64,000 nucleotides of DNA from Varibaculum timonense_A (GCF_027694345.1 NZ_JAQEVU010000007.1:65103-129102); one strand, 5' to 3'. Shown: positions 9,297 to 18,713, counted from the first letter of the stretch. Numbers and translations are program-made. Notes: generated by a model not told the origin, from the letters alone.

Positions 9297-9920
9297 CTAG
9301 TCATTGGCTACTTTTCCAGCTACTGCCTTTAGCTCATCGACCCCAATCGCCCCCATACGCAGCAACCAGTAGTCGCCTCCTATAACTTTAATGATGGTTG
9401 AGGGTTTCCCAATCGGGCTTTTCCCAGCATCTACATAATCTGCGACTTTATCCCCGAAATAGTCTCGTGCTTGGGTTGCCGATTGCGCCGGGGAACAGCC
9501 ATGTAAGTTAGCGGAAGTAACCGCGAGCGGTCCGGTTACCTCCATTAATTCCAAGAGATCTTTTTGATTTGGCTGCCGGATTGCTACCGTACCTCCAGTT
9601 ATCCCCAAATCTAACGATAAATCTTCGCGAGCAATGAGCACAATAGTGAGCGCTCCAGGCCAGAAGCTATTCATAAATTTTTTAGCTAGAGGAGGTATCT
9701 CGGGGACTAAAGATTCTACTTGCGAAATACCGCTAACTAATACCGGGGAGGGGAAGTCGCGCCCTCTGCCTTTAGCGGTTAGCAATTTATCAACCGCAGA
9801 GGACGAAAAGGGGTCAGCCGCAATTCCATATACGGTGTCGGTGGGTACCACCAGCAGTTTCCCGGATTTAATCTGGGTGTTTAGGTGGGCAATATCTTTA
9901 TTATTTAGCGGAGTGCGCAT
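9297..9920 (-). CDS. tsaC: L-threonylcarbamoyladenylate synthase (TsaC/Sua5/YrdC family)
   Basis: This 207-residue YrdC-domain enzyme makes threonylcarbamoyl-AMP from threonine, bicarbonate and ATP for the t6A modification of ANN-decoding tRNAs. The signature GKLLVVPTDTVYGIAADP lies near residues 19-36, with KGRGRDFPSPVLV, LTIVL and VTSANLHG downstream. It lacks the extra C-terminal Sua5 domain. It overlaps the preceding surface-protein gene by 16 bases and sits ten bases before wecA. Confidence 0.93.
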   Translation of the reverse strand: MRTPLNNKDIAHLNTQIKSGKLLVVPTDTVYGIAADPFSSSAVDKLLTAKGRGRDFPSPVLVSGISQVESLVPEIPPLAKKFMNSFWPGALTIVLIAREDLSLDLGITGGTVAIRQPNQKDLLELMEVTGPLAVTSANLHGCSPAQSATQARDYFGDKVADYVDAGKSPIGKPSTIIKVIGGDYWLLRMGAIGVDELKAVAGKVAND

Positions 9921-10321
9921 ACCTGCATACTAGCGTTTTTGCTGCGTTCACGCGCGTAGGTTACTACCGCAGTGCCCAGCCAAATACACAGCAAAGAGCT
10001 TCCAGTGAGCCAAATATCGCGCTGCCCTCCGGTCTTCGCTAAGTCCGGAGGACTAGCCGGGATAGAGGGAGCAGAATCGGGGGCGTTTTCTGGAGGTTTA
10101 CTACTTTGACTTGCTGGTTCTGTATTTTGAGGAGTCTGGGTAGGAGCAGACGAAATACTTGCTGGCGGGGCAGAACTACTAATGGGTTTATCGATAGGGG
10201 CTTCCTTAAAACTCAAGGAAGCGTTGGGGGTAGGGTCTACGGCAAAAGCAGAGGACGTGAAAACTATAGGGAGGAAAGCCGCAGCTGCTACCGCTACTGC
10301 CGAACGCTGCCACGACCTCAT
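9905..10321 (-). CDS. Small Pro/Ser-rich secreted protein with an LAKTG sorting signal
   Basis: This 138-residue protein has an N-terminal signal peptide (MRSWQRSAVAVAAAAFLPIV, probable cleavage after SSAFA near residue 27). A low-complexity Ser/Pro/Thr/Gln linker follows, then LAKTGG, a hydrophobic helix (about IWLTGSSLLCIWLGTAVVTY) and a basic tail with RERSK. This is the layout of a cell-wall sorting signal, and LAxTG is the variant used by class E sortases of high-GC Gram-positives (family knowledge). The linker is too short for an adhesin. Its 3' end overlaps tsaC by 16 bases. The true role is unknown. Confidence 0.7.
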   Translation of the reverse strand: MRSWQRSAVAVAAAAFLPIVFTSSAFAVDPTPNASLSFKEAPIDKPISSSAPPASISSAPTQTPQNTEPASQSSKPPENAPDSAPSIPASPPDLAKTGGQRDIWLTGSSLLCIWLGTAVVTYARERSKNASMQVCALR

Positions 10322-10399
10322 TGACTACTCTTTCTCCCATTTGCCAGCCACTTTAGTTAAAAGATTAGCATTATCTCAGGTGGGAATTAAACTTATTTC

Positions 10400-11257
10400 C
10401 TATTTTTTTGCGAAAAGATATCGATTACGACCAGTAAGGTCGCGCCGCGTCCTCGCCTTAGAAAATCCGATACCGGTGGCATAGCTATTAAGCTGTTCCC
10501 CTTGGCTAGGGTCATGTTCCATTGCCAATACTCCCCCGGGCCTTAGCAATCGAAAAGCCTGTTTCACGGTTCGGGTGGGAATCAGCAACCCGTTTTCTCC
10601 CCCACCCCACAGGGCTAGCGGGGGGTCACGGAGAGCTTCAGGCTGGTCTATAGCTCCCTCAGGTACATAGGGCGGGTTGGATACGATGAGGTCAAAGCGT
10701 CCAGCTTGCTTTGCCCACAACTGCTCATCAGCTACATCTGCACAGGTAATCTGGATTCGTTCGCCCTGTCGGGGATAGCGGTTGAGATTCTTTTTTGCCA
10801 CCCCTAACGCTTTTTCACTAATCTCGACCATGAACACTCGACAGGAGGGAAGCGCGTGCGCGAGAGCAAGGGCAATCGCGCCAGACCCAGCACAAAGATC
10901 GGCGACCAGCTGCGCGCCTTGAGCCGCCTCGGTTTGTAACGCCAGTTCCACCAGATACTCGGTTTCGGGGCGCACGATGAAAGCATCGGGGCTAGAAAAT
11001 AGGCAGAAAGAACCAAAATACATTTCTTTTAATAGATGTTGTAAAGGTTCATGATTGCAGCGCCGTAAAACCAGGTCGCGAAAGGTTCTCGTTTGCGAAA
11101 CCGTTAATTTTTCGGGCGCAAATAGATATTCCTTAGCCTGACAAACGGCACAGTACAATCGTTGAATTTCTTGAGCCGGAACTATTTGAGCCTGAATATA
11201 GCGACTGCGCGCCCAACTATAGGCTTGTTCGCGGGTGAGGACGTCCTCTTGGTTCAC
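10400..11257 (-). CDS. prmC: Release factor glutamine methyltransferase PrmC
   Basis: This 285-residue SAM-dependent methyltransferase modifies the glutamine of the GGQ motif in release factors RF1 and RF2. An N-terminal helical domain (1-85) precedes the Rossmann fold. The SAM site is VADLCAGSGAIALALA (118-133) and the substrate glutamine site is NPPYVPEG (194-201). It uses a GTG start at 11257. It follows its substrate gene prfA by 18 bases on the same strand, a very common pairing. Confidence 0.94.
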   Translation of the reverse strand: MNQEDVLTREQAYSWARSRYIQAQIVPAQEIQRLYCAVCQAKEYLFAPEKLTVSQTRTFRDLVLRRCNHEPLQHLLKEMYFGSFCLFSSPDAFIVRPETEYLVELALQTEAAQGAQLVADLCAGSGAIALALAHALPSCRVFMVEISEKALGVAKKNLNRYPRQGERIQITCADVADEQLWAKQAGRFDLIVSNPPYVPEGAIDQPEALRDPPLALWGGGENGLLIPTRTVKQAFRLLRPGGVLAMEHDPSQGEQLNSYATGIGFSKARTRRDLTGRNRYLFAKK

Positions 11258-11275
11258 GGGAAATAATAGCCAATC

Positions 11276-12382
11276 CTATTTGTCGTCCGATTTTCCGGAT
11301 AACTTGGCGAGTCGATGCTCTTCATCAAGTTTAATTGCGGAGTCAATCACTGGTTGCAACTGTCCGTTCAGTACCTGGTCGAGGTTATATGCCTTGTAAC
11401 CAGTGCGATGATCTGCGATTCGGTTTTCTGGGAAGTTGTAGGTGCGGATACGTTCAGAGCGATCAACGGTACGTACCTGGGAATGTCGCTGCTCGGCGGC
11501 TTCGGCTTCCCTTTTGGCATCCTCTTCTGCTTTCAGGCGCGCCCGGAGCACCCGGAATGCAGCCTCCCGGTTTTGGATTTGAGACTTTTCGTTCTGCATA
11601 CTGACAACGATTCCGGTGGGGATATGGGTTAGACGAACCGCAGAATCGGTAGTATTAACCGACTGTCCACCAGGACCAGAGGAGCGGAACACATCTACCC
11701 GCACATCATTTGGATCAATCTCAACTTCACCGGTATCTTCTGCCTCGGGCATAACAAGCACTCCTGCCGCTGAAGTGTGGATTCTACCCTGAGACTCAGT
11801 AACCGGCACTCGTTGAACCCGGTGAACCCCACCCTCGTATTTCAGATTTGCCCAAACTCCATCCTCGGGAGCAACATTCCCCTTGGCTTTAATCGCGATT
11901 TGGGCATCCTTAATCCCACCCAGGTCATTCAAAGTAGAGTCCATAACCTGCACAGTCCAGCCTTTATCTTCGGCGTAGCGCTCATACATTCGCAGTAAAT
12001 CTCCCGCGAATAGGGCGGATTCATCCCCGCCCGCCCCGGCTTTAATCTCCATAATCACATCCCGAGCATCATCGGGGTCGCGCGGAGCCAGAATCTTACG
12101 TAATTTGTCGAGGGCTCTTTCTTGAGCTGCTTGCACAAGGGGAAGCTCCTCAGCGAATTCGGGGTCTTCCTTAGCTAATTCTTTAGCGGCTTGCAGGTCT
12201 TCTTCCGCGTCTTTCCAAGCCGTATAGGCTTTAGCGATTTGGGATAGTTGCGCGTGCCTACGTCCAATCTTGCGGGCTTTAGCCTGGTCTCGCGCCACGC
12301 TGGGATCACCCATTTTCATTTCTAACTCAGTTTTTTCAGTAATCAGCGCTTCAATAGCTTCCTGATCTACAGGTGATGACAC
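11276..12382 (-). CDS. prfA: Peptide chain release factor 1
   Basis: RF1 reads UAA and UAG and triggers peptide release. The GGQ loop is SSGPGGQSVNTTDSA (GGQ at about 238-240). The codon-recognition tripeptide reads PVT (about 193-195), within the RF1 PxT pattern. I chose the GTG at 12382 over the ATG at 12412 because an AGGAG box lies five bases upstream of the GTG and the ten extra residues are not family-like. That gives 368 residues. A long coiled-coil domain I spans roughly 10-110. Confidence 0.95.
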   Translation of the reverse strand: MSSPVDQEAIEALITEKTELEMKMGDPSVARDQAKARKIGRRHAQLSQIAKAYTAWKDAEEDLQAAKELAKEDPEFAEELPLVQAAQERALDKLRKILAPRDPDDARDVIMEIKAGAGGDESALFAGDLLRMYERYAEDKGWTVQVMDSTLNDLGGIKDAQIAIKAKGNVAPEDGVWANLKYEGGVHRVQRVPVTESQGRIHTSAAGVLVMPEAEDTGEVEIDPNDVRVDVFRSSGPGGQSVNTTDSAVRLTHIPTGIVVSMQNEKSQIQNREAAFRVLRARLKAEEDAKREAEAAEQRHSQVRTVDRSERIRTYNFPENRIADHRTGYKAYNLDQVLNGQLQPVIDSAIKLDEEHRLAKLSGKSDDK

Positions 12383-12624
12383 GGGTACTCCTAGGTTTTC
12401 AATAATGACCAATTCCCAGTCTACGTTCTTGCGCGCCAGGAATAAACTACAAGCTAGCTTTCAAGGGTAGGCAATCAGTTTCAAGTTCGGGTGCTTACCA
12501 TAGCTAACTCTTAGCGAGTCAGATAAACGATTACTGATAATCGCTGCATTTGCAAGGATAGAGCTAGCTATTCGCAAGCTAGCAAAACTCTTCGGACGGT
12601 ATCTGAAAGATGTAGTAGATACCA

Positions 12625-12659
12625 AAAGGTGTGGTCGATTAGTAATCGACCACACCTTT
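12625..12659 (-). terminator. Perfect 17-bp hairpin after rpmE
   Basis: A perfect inverted repeat of 17 bp per arm (AAAGGTGTGGTCGATTA and its complement) with a one-base centre lies nine bases after the rpmE stop. In the minus direction the stem is followed by a short T run. It most likely ends rpmE transcription. The tight centre means the real loop opens to three or more bases. Confidence 0.7.
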
Positions 12660-12668
12660 GATTAAAAC

Positions 12669-12887
12669 TTATTTGTTGCGGTTGCGTTTTCCGTAACGAG
12701 CCTCGAAGCGGGCTACCCGTCCTCCGGTATCCATAATCTTTTGCTTACCGGTGTAGAACGGATGGCAAGCCGAGCACACATCTACCCTCATAACACCAGA
12801 GGTAATAGTGGAACGGGTTTCAAAACTGTTTCCACAGGTACAAGTAACCGTGGTAGGGACATATTCGGGATGGATTCCCTGCTTCAT
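12669..12887 (-). CDS. rpmE: 50S ribosomal protein L31, zinc-binding type
   Basis: L31 is a 72-residue protein of the large subunit. CTCGNSFETRST and VCSACHPFYTGKQK supply the cysteines of the zinc-binding (C+) form, and a basic tail GKRNRNK ends the protein. The start has a strong AAGGAG box five bases upstream. C+ L31 is often paired with a zinc-independent paralogue used under zinc limitation; none is in this window. Confidence 0.97.
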   Translation of the reverse strand: MKQGIHPEYVPTTVTCTCGNSFETRSTITSGVMRVDVCSACHPFYTGKQKIMDTGGRVARFEARYGKRNRNK

Positions 12888-13247
12888 GATTTCTCCTTGG
12901 ATTCTAAGAGCCCCGGGTCCAAATGTGGGTTACAAACGGTGAACCGGAACCGGATTAGATTATGCCACCTTTCACGCCGATAATGCCAGCTAGAAGAACA
13001 AAATGTGTCCGGGGCTACCTTTCAGCGCTTCCCTATCTGCGCCATGTTCGTTATCCGAAAAAATTTTCTTATAACAATCTCATAACAAGAGATGGTCTTG
13101 ACCAAGGTTACCGCAGGTCAAGCGGGTAGGAATACCTATTTACCTGCACTGTGAGCATACTTACCTAACCTTGAGGTAGCGAACCTAATAATCACAGTTA
13201 GGATAAAGATGTTGTTTTGATTAGCCAGTTTGGAAGCATCGGTATAA
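12888..13247. promoter_or_regulatory. Divergent intergenic region between rpmE and the L,D-transpeptidase
   Basis: These 360 bases hold no convincing ORF. The left part must carry the rpmE promoter (minus strand) and the right part the promoter of the plus-strand transpeptidase gene. Around 13160-13200 the short elements TTACCTAACC, GAGGTAGCGAACCTAA and a split TGTGA/TCACA pair suggest a regulatory site, but I cannot name a regulator. Confidence 0.4.
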
Positions 13248-14684
13248 ATGTCTAAGAAAGCAAAAATCTCAATCGGTATTGTCATTGGCGTGCTAGTGGC
13301 ATTGATTGCAGCCTTTGCAATCTACGTCTCTTACTACGCTGTGGGGAAAAAGGCTCTCCCCGGCACCACCGTGGGGGAAGTTAAAGTATCAGGAATGACT
13401 GCTGCCCAAATTCAGCGGCAGCTAGAAAAAACCCAAACCAGCGGTAAAGCCACCTTCTCCGGCAAGGGAATCCAACAAGTATCTTTTACTCCCCAAGAAA
13501 TCGGCTACCGGGTTAGCGCTGCTTCCACCGCTGAAAACGCTACTGCTCGCAGCAGTGTTTTTGACTATGTGAGCAGCCTATTTACTTCCCGGAAGCTACC
13601 AATTGCTCACACCGTAGATCCCGCCATTACCAATGCCCTATCGCAAGAAATATCAAAATCAATAAAAGATGCTAAACCGGCTACCGAGCCCAGCGTAAAA
13701 GTTAATAAAGACGGAACCGGATTTGAGACGGTTGCCGGAAAGGACGGTTTCGGAGCAGACACTAAAGCACTGCTAACCGCTGCCGAAAAAGTAATGAATA
13801 CCCAAAAAGATCAGGCTATAGAGATAAGCGTGGGGGCAGTCAAACCACTAGCCGACCTGGAAACCGCTCAAAAGCTAGCTGAACTTGCTACCAAAAACCT
13901 GCAAACCAAAGTGGCTATTAAAGCCGGAGACAAAGAAATAACTGCTGACCAAAAAACCAAAATTAGCTTCACTCAAATCCCCCCCGTAAGCAAAAACGCT
14001 AAGCTGCAGGCAAATGAGAAAGCGGTGAACGAGTGGGTAGAGGCGAATAAGAAAGCCGTTGAAGTCAAGAAAGTTGATGGAAAACGTTTCGTTAATAGTG
14101 GCGGTAAAGTACTAAAAACCGAGGTAGAAGCAAAAGATGGGGTTACGGTAAGTAATATCGATAAAGTAGCCCAGGAAATCTCCAATAAATTCCCAAATGG
14201 GATTGACAGTTCTCCCTCATATGAAACCAAAGTTGAGAAAGCTACTACCAAGGATAAAACCGTTGCTGATGGCGCAGAAAAGTTAGCCTATATGGCAGCT
14301 CCCGGTGAAAAGTGGATTGATGTAAATCTTTCAAATTACACGGTCACCGGATACGAGGGAGCTACTGTAACTAAAGGACCGGTATCTATGGTTCCTGGCG
14401 CTCCCGCTACCCCAACTATTCAGGGTACCTTTGCTATTGACCGCAAGTATCGTTCTAAAACCATGCGCGGTTTTAACATTGACGGAACCCCGTACACTAC
14501 CCCGAATGTACCCTACGCAATGTATTTTTCAGGAGGATACGCCCTGCACGGCGCTCCTTGGCGTGGCTCTTTTGGGTGGGGTGGTCCTGGTGGATCCCAC
14601 GGCTGTGTAAATATGCCGGTATCAGCAGCCGGTCAGTTCTATAACTGGGCTCCGCTAGGTACTGTGGTTGTTTCTCACCGCTAA
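13248..14684 (+). CDS. L,D-transpeptidase, YkuD domain, membrane-anchored
   Basis: This 478-residue cell-wall enzyme forms 3-3 cross-links (or attaches proteins) in peptidoglycan outside the membrane. It has an N-terminal signal anchor (about residues 8-30), a middle region of about 290 residues that resembles two peptidoglycan-binding repeats (VGEVKVSGMTAAQIQRQLEK, FTPQEIGYRV, KDGFGAD), and a C-terminal YkuD domain. The catalytic signature is HGAPWRG (H434) followed by SHGCVNM (H451, C453), ending PLGTVVVSH. It is monocistronic, with genes on the other strand on both sides. Confidence 0.92.
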   Translation: MSKKAKISIGIVIGVLVALIAAFAIYVSYYAVGKKALPGTTVGEVKVSGMTAAQIQRQLEKTQTSGKATFSGKGIQQVSFTPQEIGYRVSAASTAENATARSSVFDYVSSLFTSRKLPIAHTVDPAITNALSQEISKSIKDAKPATEPSVKVNKDGTGFETVAGKDGFGADTKALLTAAEKVMNTQKDQAIEISVGAVKPLADLETAQKLAELATKNLQTKVAIKAGDKEITADQKTKISFTQIPPVSKNAKLQANEKAVNEWVEANKKAVEVKKVDGKRFVNSGGKVLKTEVEAKDGVTVSNIDKVAQEISNKFPNGIDSSPSYETKVEKATTKDKTVADGAEKLAYMAAPGEKWIDVNLSNYTVTGYEGATVTKGPVSMVPGAPATPTIQGTFAIDRKYRSKTMRGFNIDGTPYTTPNVPYAMYFSGGYALHGAPWRGSFGWGGPGGSHGCVNMPVSAAGQFYNWAPLGTVVVSHR

Positions 14685-14789
14685 CCAGCGGTCTGGATAA
14701 ACCCTCAGGCGAAAGCATAAAATCCCCTCTAACCTGGGTATCCCCTAAAATCTAGCTACTGCTACTACTGCTAGGGGAAACTACCTACC

Positions 14790-16919
14790 CTAGTTAGATA
14801 ACAGCCAGGAAATAATCTGGTTTCCGCTGGCACGCAGCCCGTCGTGGTGCAAATCCTCTTTCTCCAAGATATTGGCTCCCATAACCCTGCCGGTATTTAG
14901 CGATAGGGCGCGGGGAACGAAAATGTCGTCCCGGTAAACCACTGCATGTATCGGAACTTGGTTTTCCGCCAATTTCTGCGGGTCATAGAGTACCGGCCAC
15001 TCGGTTTCCGCCGCCAAATCATCTGCCAGTTCCGCTAGGGACTTGAGCGCAGGATCGCGGGTAAACACCCAGCTACCAAAATGTTCCCCAGTAAGGTAAT
15101 AGGGTTGAGACTTATCGAGGGGATCGGAATCTTGGGCAAATCCGGGAGCCTTTTCGCGAATCCGATCTGCCGCCCAGGCAGTGGGTTCCACTTCGCTTTG
15201 TTCAACCGCGTTCCCGTAAATAGTTTCATGCAAGAGGGCGTAGAGGGGATCCAGAGCAAAACTGACTCGTCCTCCTACCTGTCCTAAAAATTCTTGGGTG
15301 AGGTGACGTTTACCCCCAATCTGCACAAACGGCGCCTCGAACAGGTAGCGCAGATTTTCCAGGCCAAGCGTGCGTCCCAGCTCCAGACCTACCTGTCTAA
15401 TCCGATTGGGGGTCAGTTTTTCTCCATTAGGTAGGTATTCATCGTGTTCTAGCACGTGGGCACAGGTTTGCCGAACCGCTTCTTCCATACCGGGCAGGGC
15501 GTAGAACTCTTGGCAACGCCGGGCGGTGGCCGCGAAAGTTTGCTCGTAAATCCGGTTTACCTTGGTCAGCCCCGGCAGCCCCCCGGTGATATAGGCTTTT
15601 TCGATGGCCTCGGGAAAGCGAGACAGATAGGCGGTAATAATAAAGCCCCCGAAACTTTGCCCCATCACCGTCCATTTCTTTATCCCTAGGGCGCGGCGCA
15701 GTGCTTCGGCGTCCCCTACAATCTGGTCGGCGCGCATCAGTCGCAACCAGGCTCCGGCGCGGTTTCCTAGAGCAGGAATAGTGACATTATCGAGCGGGGT
15801 GGAGCGCCCAGTTCCCCGCTGGTCAAGCATGATTATCCGATATTTTTCCAGGGCAGCGCCGAACCAGGGAGCAGACCAGTCTGCCGGACGAGAGCCTTTA
15901 CACCCCGGGCCGCCTTGGAAATAAATCAGATAGGGACGGTTTTCGTCATCATCCAGGGCGATTTCGCGGGCATAGATTTCGATATTGGTTTGCTTGATTT
16001 CCGCATCGACCCAGGGAGGCAGGAACTGGCTGTCTGGTGTCGAAATATCAAAGTTTCCCTGCGCTTTTGGCCGGGTTTGTTCGCCGGGAGTAACCGCAAA
16101 AAGCTCGCTCTGTACCCCGGTGTCCTGGGTATGCGCCCCTCGTTCCAGGTTTACCACCGGATTTTTCGCCGAGTCCGGGAACAGGTTTAACGCTACTTCC
16201 GGGTGGTAGAGAGGAACCGTGAGGACGTGTTCGCGGATTAGGTAACGTCCCTGACGATATTCTTTGGGGTTAGGATTTTGCTCTAATTTCGGGTAGAGAG
16301 GGCGCGCGAGGGCAGCTGCCGGAGCGGCAGGTTTTTGCTGACCGTTAGTTTCGCGGCAACCTTTCATCTTCCGCTCTTGTATGAAACTATCTGCGCTACC
16401 ACCTGCGGTATCGGGAGCTATCCCACTGGCATTCTCCTTGCTGGTATTCCAGCCTGGCCCAAAATCCGCCTCCCGAGGAGTCCCCGTCTGGTATGCCTTT
16501 GCAATCGCCTGGGCATGAGAGTCTGCCTGTTCATTGAGGGGATGCCCGGCGTGCCCCTTTACCCATTCGAAGCTAACTTTCCCCCTTCTGGCTGGGTCAG
16601 ATAGTAACTGATCTAGGCGTTTGACCAGTTCCAGGTTGGCTACCGGTTTGCCACCGCCAGTTTTCCACCCCTTTTTCTTCCAGCCGAACCGCCATTTCGT
16701 CAAAATATTAATCACGTACTGGGAGTCCGCCTGGATCAATAAATCATCATTCATACCCGCAGTTTCGGTGAGTAAATCGGCTACTGCCATCAGTTCTGCC
16801 TGATTATTTGTTCCGAGCGTGAAACCACCAGCACGCCAACAATCAGGAGACAGATACCAACACCAGCCGCCTGCACCGGGATTTCCGAGGGAGGAACCAT
16901 CTGTTGCTGCGATAATCAT
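14790..16919 (-). CDS. RNase HI fused to an S33 proline iminopeptidase-like hydrolase
   Basis: One 709-codon frame encodes two enzymes. Residues 1-145 are RNase HI with the full acidic set D7, E42, D65 and D133 plus H123, in ATDGSSLGNPGAGGW, NNQAELMAV, IQADSQYV and HPLNEQADSH. About 145-215 is a low-complexity linker. Residues about 215-709 are an alpha/beta hydrolase with the oxyanion motif GGPGCKGSRP (336-345), LDQRGTGRS, nucleophile GQSFGG (S422), an acid in YRDDIFVP and a base in LHHDGLR, matching prolyl aminopeptidases of family S33. An internal ATG at 16367 (M185) has only a weak upstream GGAAG, so a separate second product is possible. Actinobacterial RNase HI fusions to phosphatases are known; this partner is unusual. 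Confidence 0.85.
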   Translation of the reverse strand: MIIAATDGSSLGNPGAGGWCWYLSPDCWRAGGFTLGTNNQAELMAVADLLTETAGMNDDLLIQADSQYVINILTKWRFGWKKKGWKTGGGKPVANLELVKRLDQLLSDPARRGKVSFEWVKGHAGHPLNEQADSHAQAIAKAYQTGTPREADFGPGWNTSKENASGIAPDTAGGSADSFIQERKMKGCRETNGQQKPAAPAAALARPLYPKLEQNPNPKEYRQGRYLIREHVLTVPLYHPEVALNLFPDSAKNPVVNLERGAHTQDTGVQSELFAVTPGEQTRPKAQGNFDISTPDSQFLPPWVDAEIKQTNIEIYAREIALDDDENRPYLIYFQGGPGCKGSRPADWSAPWFGAALEKYRIIMLDQRGTGRSTPLDNVTIPALGNRAGAWLRLMRADQIVGDAEALRRALGIKKWTVMGQSFGGFIITAYLSRFPEAIEKAYITGGLPGLTKVNRIYEQTFAATARRCQEFYALPGMEEAVRQTCAHVLEHDEYLPNGEKLTPNRIRQVGLELGRTLGLENLRYLFEAPFVQIGGKRHLTQEFLGQVGGRVSFALDPLYALLHETIYGNAVEQSEVEPTAWAADRIREKAPGFAQDSDPLDKSQPYYLTGEHFGSWVFTRDPALKSLAELADDLAAETEWPVLYDPQKLAENQVPIHAVVYRDDIFVPRALSLNTGRVMGANILEKEDLHHDGLRASGNQIISWLLSN

Positions 16920-16954
16920 CTTCGCTCTCCTAACTGCACACCTGGAAAATTAAT

Positions 16955-16990
16955 ATAACCTGGGGACGCCTCCCGGCGTCCCCAGGTTAT
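16955..16990 (-). terminator. Perfect 16-bp GC-rich hairpin after purH
   Basis: The arms ATAACCTGGGGACGCC and its exact complement flank a TCCC loop. It lies between the purH stop (17103) and the RNase H fusion start (16919), so it most likely ends the purH transcript and separates the two genes. It lacks a long T run. Confidence 0.7.
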
Positions 16991-17102
16991 CAGTACACAA
17001 TCAGATTAACCGCTACGGCAAAGCATTTATTAGTTAGCCCGATGCTGCATTCATCGCCTCTAAAACTCGCGATTACCTAGGCGCTATCCCCGACTTAGCA
17101 GC

Positions 17103-18713
17103 CTAGTGCCAGAAATGGCGAGTACCGGTCAAGTACAAAGTTACGCCGGCTTCTTGACAGGCTTTGATAGTGTCTTCGTCGCGAATCGATCCACCGGGCT
17201 GCACAATGGCTTTCACCCCTGCCTCAATCAGGGATTGCGGACCATCAGCGAAGGGGAAGAACGCATCGGAGGCAGCCACCGAGCCGCGTGCCCGCTCGGG
17301 GGCAGCTTCACCTTCCGGCGCCTGCCCCAAAGTATTTGCCCGTTGAATCGCCAGAGCACAAGAATCTACTCGGTTCACTTGCCCCATCCCGATACCGACA
17401 GTGGCCTGTTCTTTTGCTAGCAAAATGGCATTTGACTTCACCGCCCGCACTGCTTTCCAGGCAAAAGCTAAATCTGCCAGAGTGGCTTCATCAGCTGCTG
17501 CGCCCGCCGCTAAAGTCCAGTTTTCCGGATTATCGCCCTCGGCCTGCAAGCGGTCGCGAGTTTGCGCCAACATTCCCCCACTGATCTGGCGGAATTCCCA
17601 CTCCACCGGGGCGTCTGCGTCAATCCGCAAAATCCGCAGATTCTTCTTGGTCTGTAGCAGCTTTAAGGCTTCCTCTTCGTATTCAGGGGCAATAATTACT
17701 TCTGTGAAAATCGGTTTCACCTGCTGCGCCATCTGCAAAGTAACCTCACGGTTACAAGCAATCACTCCGCCATAGGCCGATAGTGGGTCGCAACCGTGCG
17801 CCAATAAGTGCGCCTTCGCTACGTCCTCGGCGACTGCAATCCCGCAGGGGTTAGCGTGTTTGATTACCGCCACGCAAGGCTCGCTATGGTCGGTGGCTGC
17901 CCGCCAAGCCGCATCGGCATCGGTGTAGTTGTTGTAGCTCATGGGTTTGCCGCCCAGCTGCTCTGCCTGCGCCAGACCGCCCTCTTCATCGGTGAAACGA
18001 TAGACCGCGGCCTCTTGATGCGGGTTCTCCCCATAACGCAAGCTGTGTAGTTCTTTGAGCTGTGGTTTCCACTGTTCTAAGTTAGGCAGGGCGCTGCTAG
18101 CGGTAGCTTCGTCCTCGCCCTTTAGTTGCTTCGCAAACCAGGAGGAAATCTGGGTGTCATAAATGGCGGTGTGGTTGAAAGCCGTAGCTGCGAGTTCGCG
18201 GCGCTCCGCAGCAGTGAATCCCCCACGTTGCAGGGCAGCAGCTAAATCGTCGTAGGAACTGGGATCCACAATCACCGCTACATCGGCGTGATTCTTGGCG
18301 GCTGCCCGAATCATTGACGGCCCCCCAATATCAATTTTTTCGATACAATCCGCAAACCCCGCACCGGAAGCTACGGTGTCGGCGAAGGGATAAAGATTAC
18401 AAACCACAAGGTCAATAGGGGTTACTTTAAGTTCTTCTAGCTGGGCAACGTGGGCAGGAAGCTCCCGGTTAGCCAAAATCCCGGCATGAATCAGAGGGTG
18501 CAGGGTTTTTACCCGCCCATCGAGGCATTCAGGAAACCCGGTTACCTGGGAAACTTCGGTTACCGGTACCCCGGCAGCGGCAATCACTTGAGCTGTAGAA
18601 CCGGTGGAAATAATTTCAACCCCAGCTGCCTGTAGGTTTTTCGCCAGTTTATCGAGGCCGGTTTTATCATAGACGCTGACCAGAGCACGTTTAATGGGTT
18701 TTATTTCGCTCAT
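17103..18713 (-). CDS. purH: Bifunctional AICAR transformylase / IMP cyclohydrolase
   Basis: PurH carries out the last two steps of de novo purine synthesis, formyl transfer to AICAR and ring closure to IMP. The N-terminal MGS-like cyclohydrolase domain (about 1-200) shows RALVSVYDKTGL, STGSTAQVI and GRVKTLHPLIHAGIL. The C-terminal transformylase domain contains LRYGENPHQEAA, CVAVIKHANPCG and SDAFFPFADG. I place the start at the ATG at 18713 (536 residues) because AAGGA lies about ten bases upstream; the in-frame ATG at 18737 has no ribosome site. purN, which often precedes purH in this neighbourhood, is absent. Confidence 0.96.
   Translation of the reverse strand: MSEIKPIKRALVSVYDKTGLDKLAKNLQAAGVEIISTGSTAQVIAAAGVPVTEVSQVTGFPECLDGRVKTLHPLIHAGILANRELPAHVAQLEELKVTPIDLVVCNLYPFADTVASGAGFADCIEKIDIGGPSMIRAAAKNHADVAVIVDPSSYDDLAAALQRGGFTAAERRELAATAFNHTAIYDTQISSWFAKQLKGEDEATASSALPNLEQWKPQLKELHSLRYGENPHQEAAVYRFTDEEGGLAQAEQLGGKPMSYNNYTDADAAWRAATDHSEPCVAVIKHANPCGIAVAEDVAKAHLLAHGCDPLSAYGGVIACNREVTLQMAQQVKPIFTEVIIAPEYEEEALKLLQTKKNLRILRIDADAPVEWEFRQISGGMLAQTRDRLQAEGDNPENWTLAAGAAADEATLADLAFAWKAVRAVKSNAILLAKEQATVGIGMGQVNRVDSCALAIQRANTLGQAPEGEAAPERARGSVAASDAFFPFADGPQSLIEAGVKAIVQPGGSIRDEDTIKACQEAGVTLYLTGTRHFWH

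Noticed and set aside
12461..12655. A 64-codon minus-strand frame between prfA and rpmE
   Set aside because: It starts inside the rpmE terminator hairpin and has no ribosome site or recognisable product.
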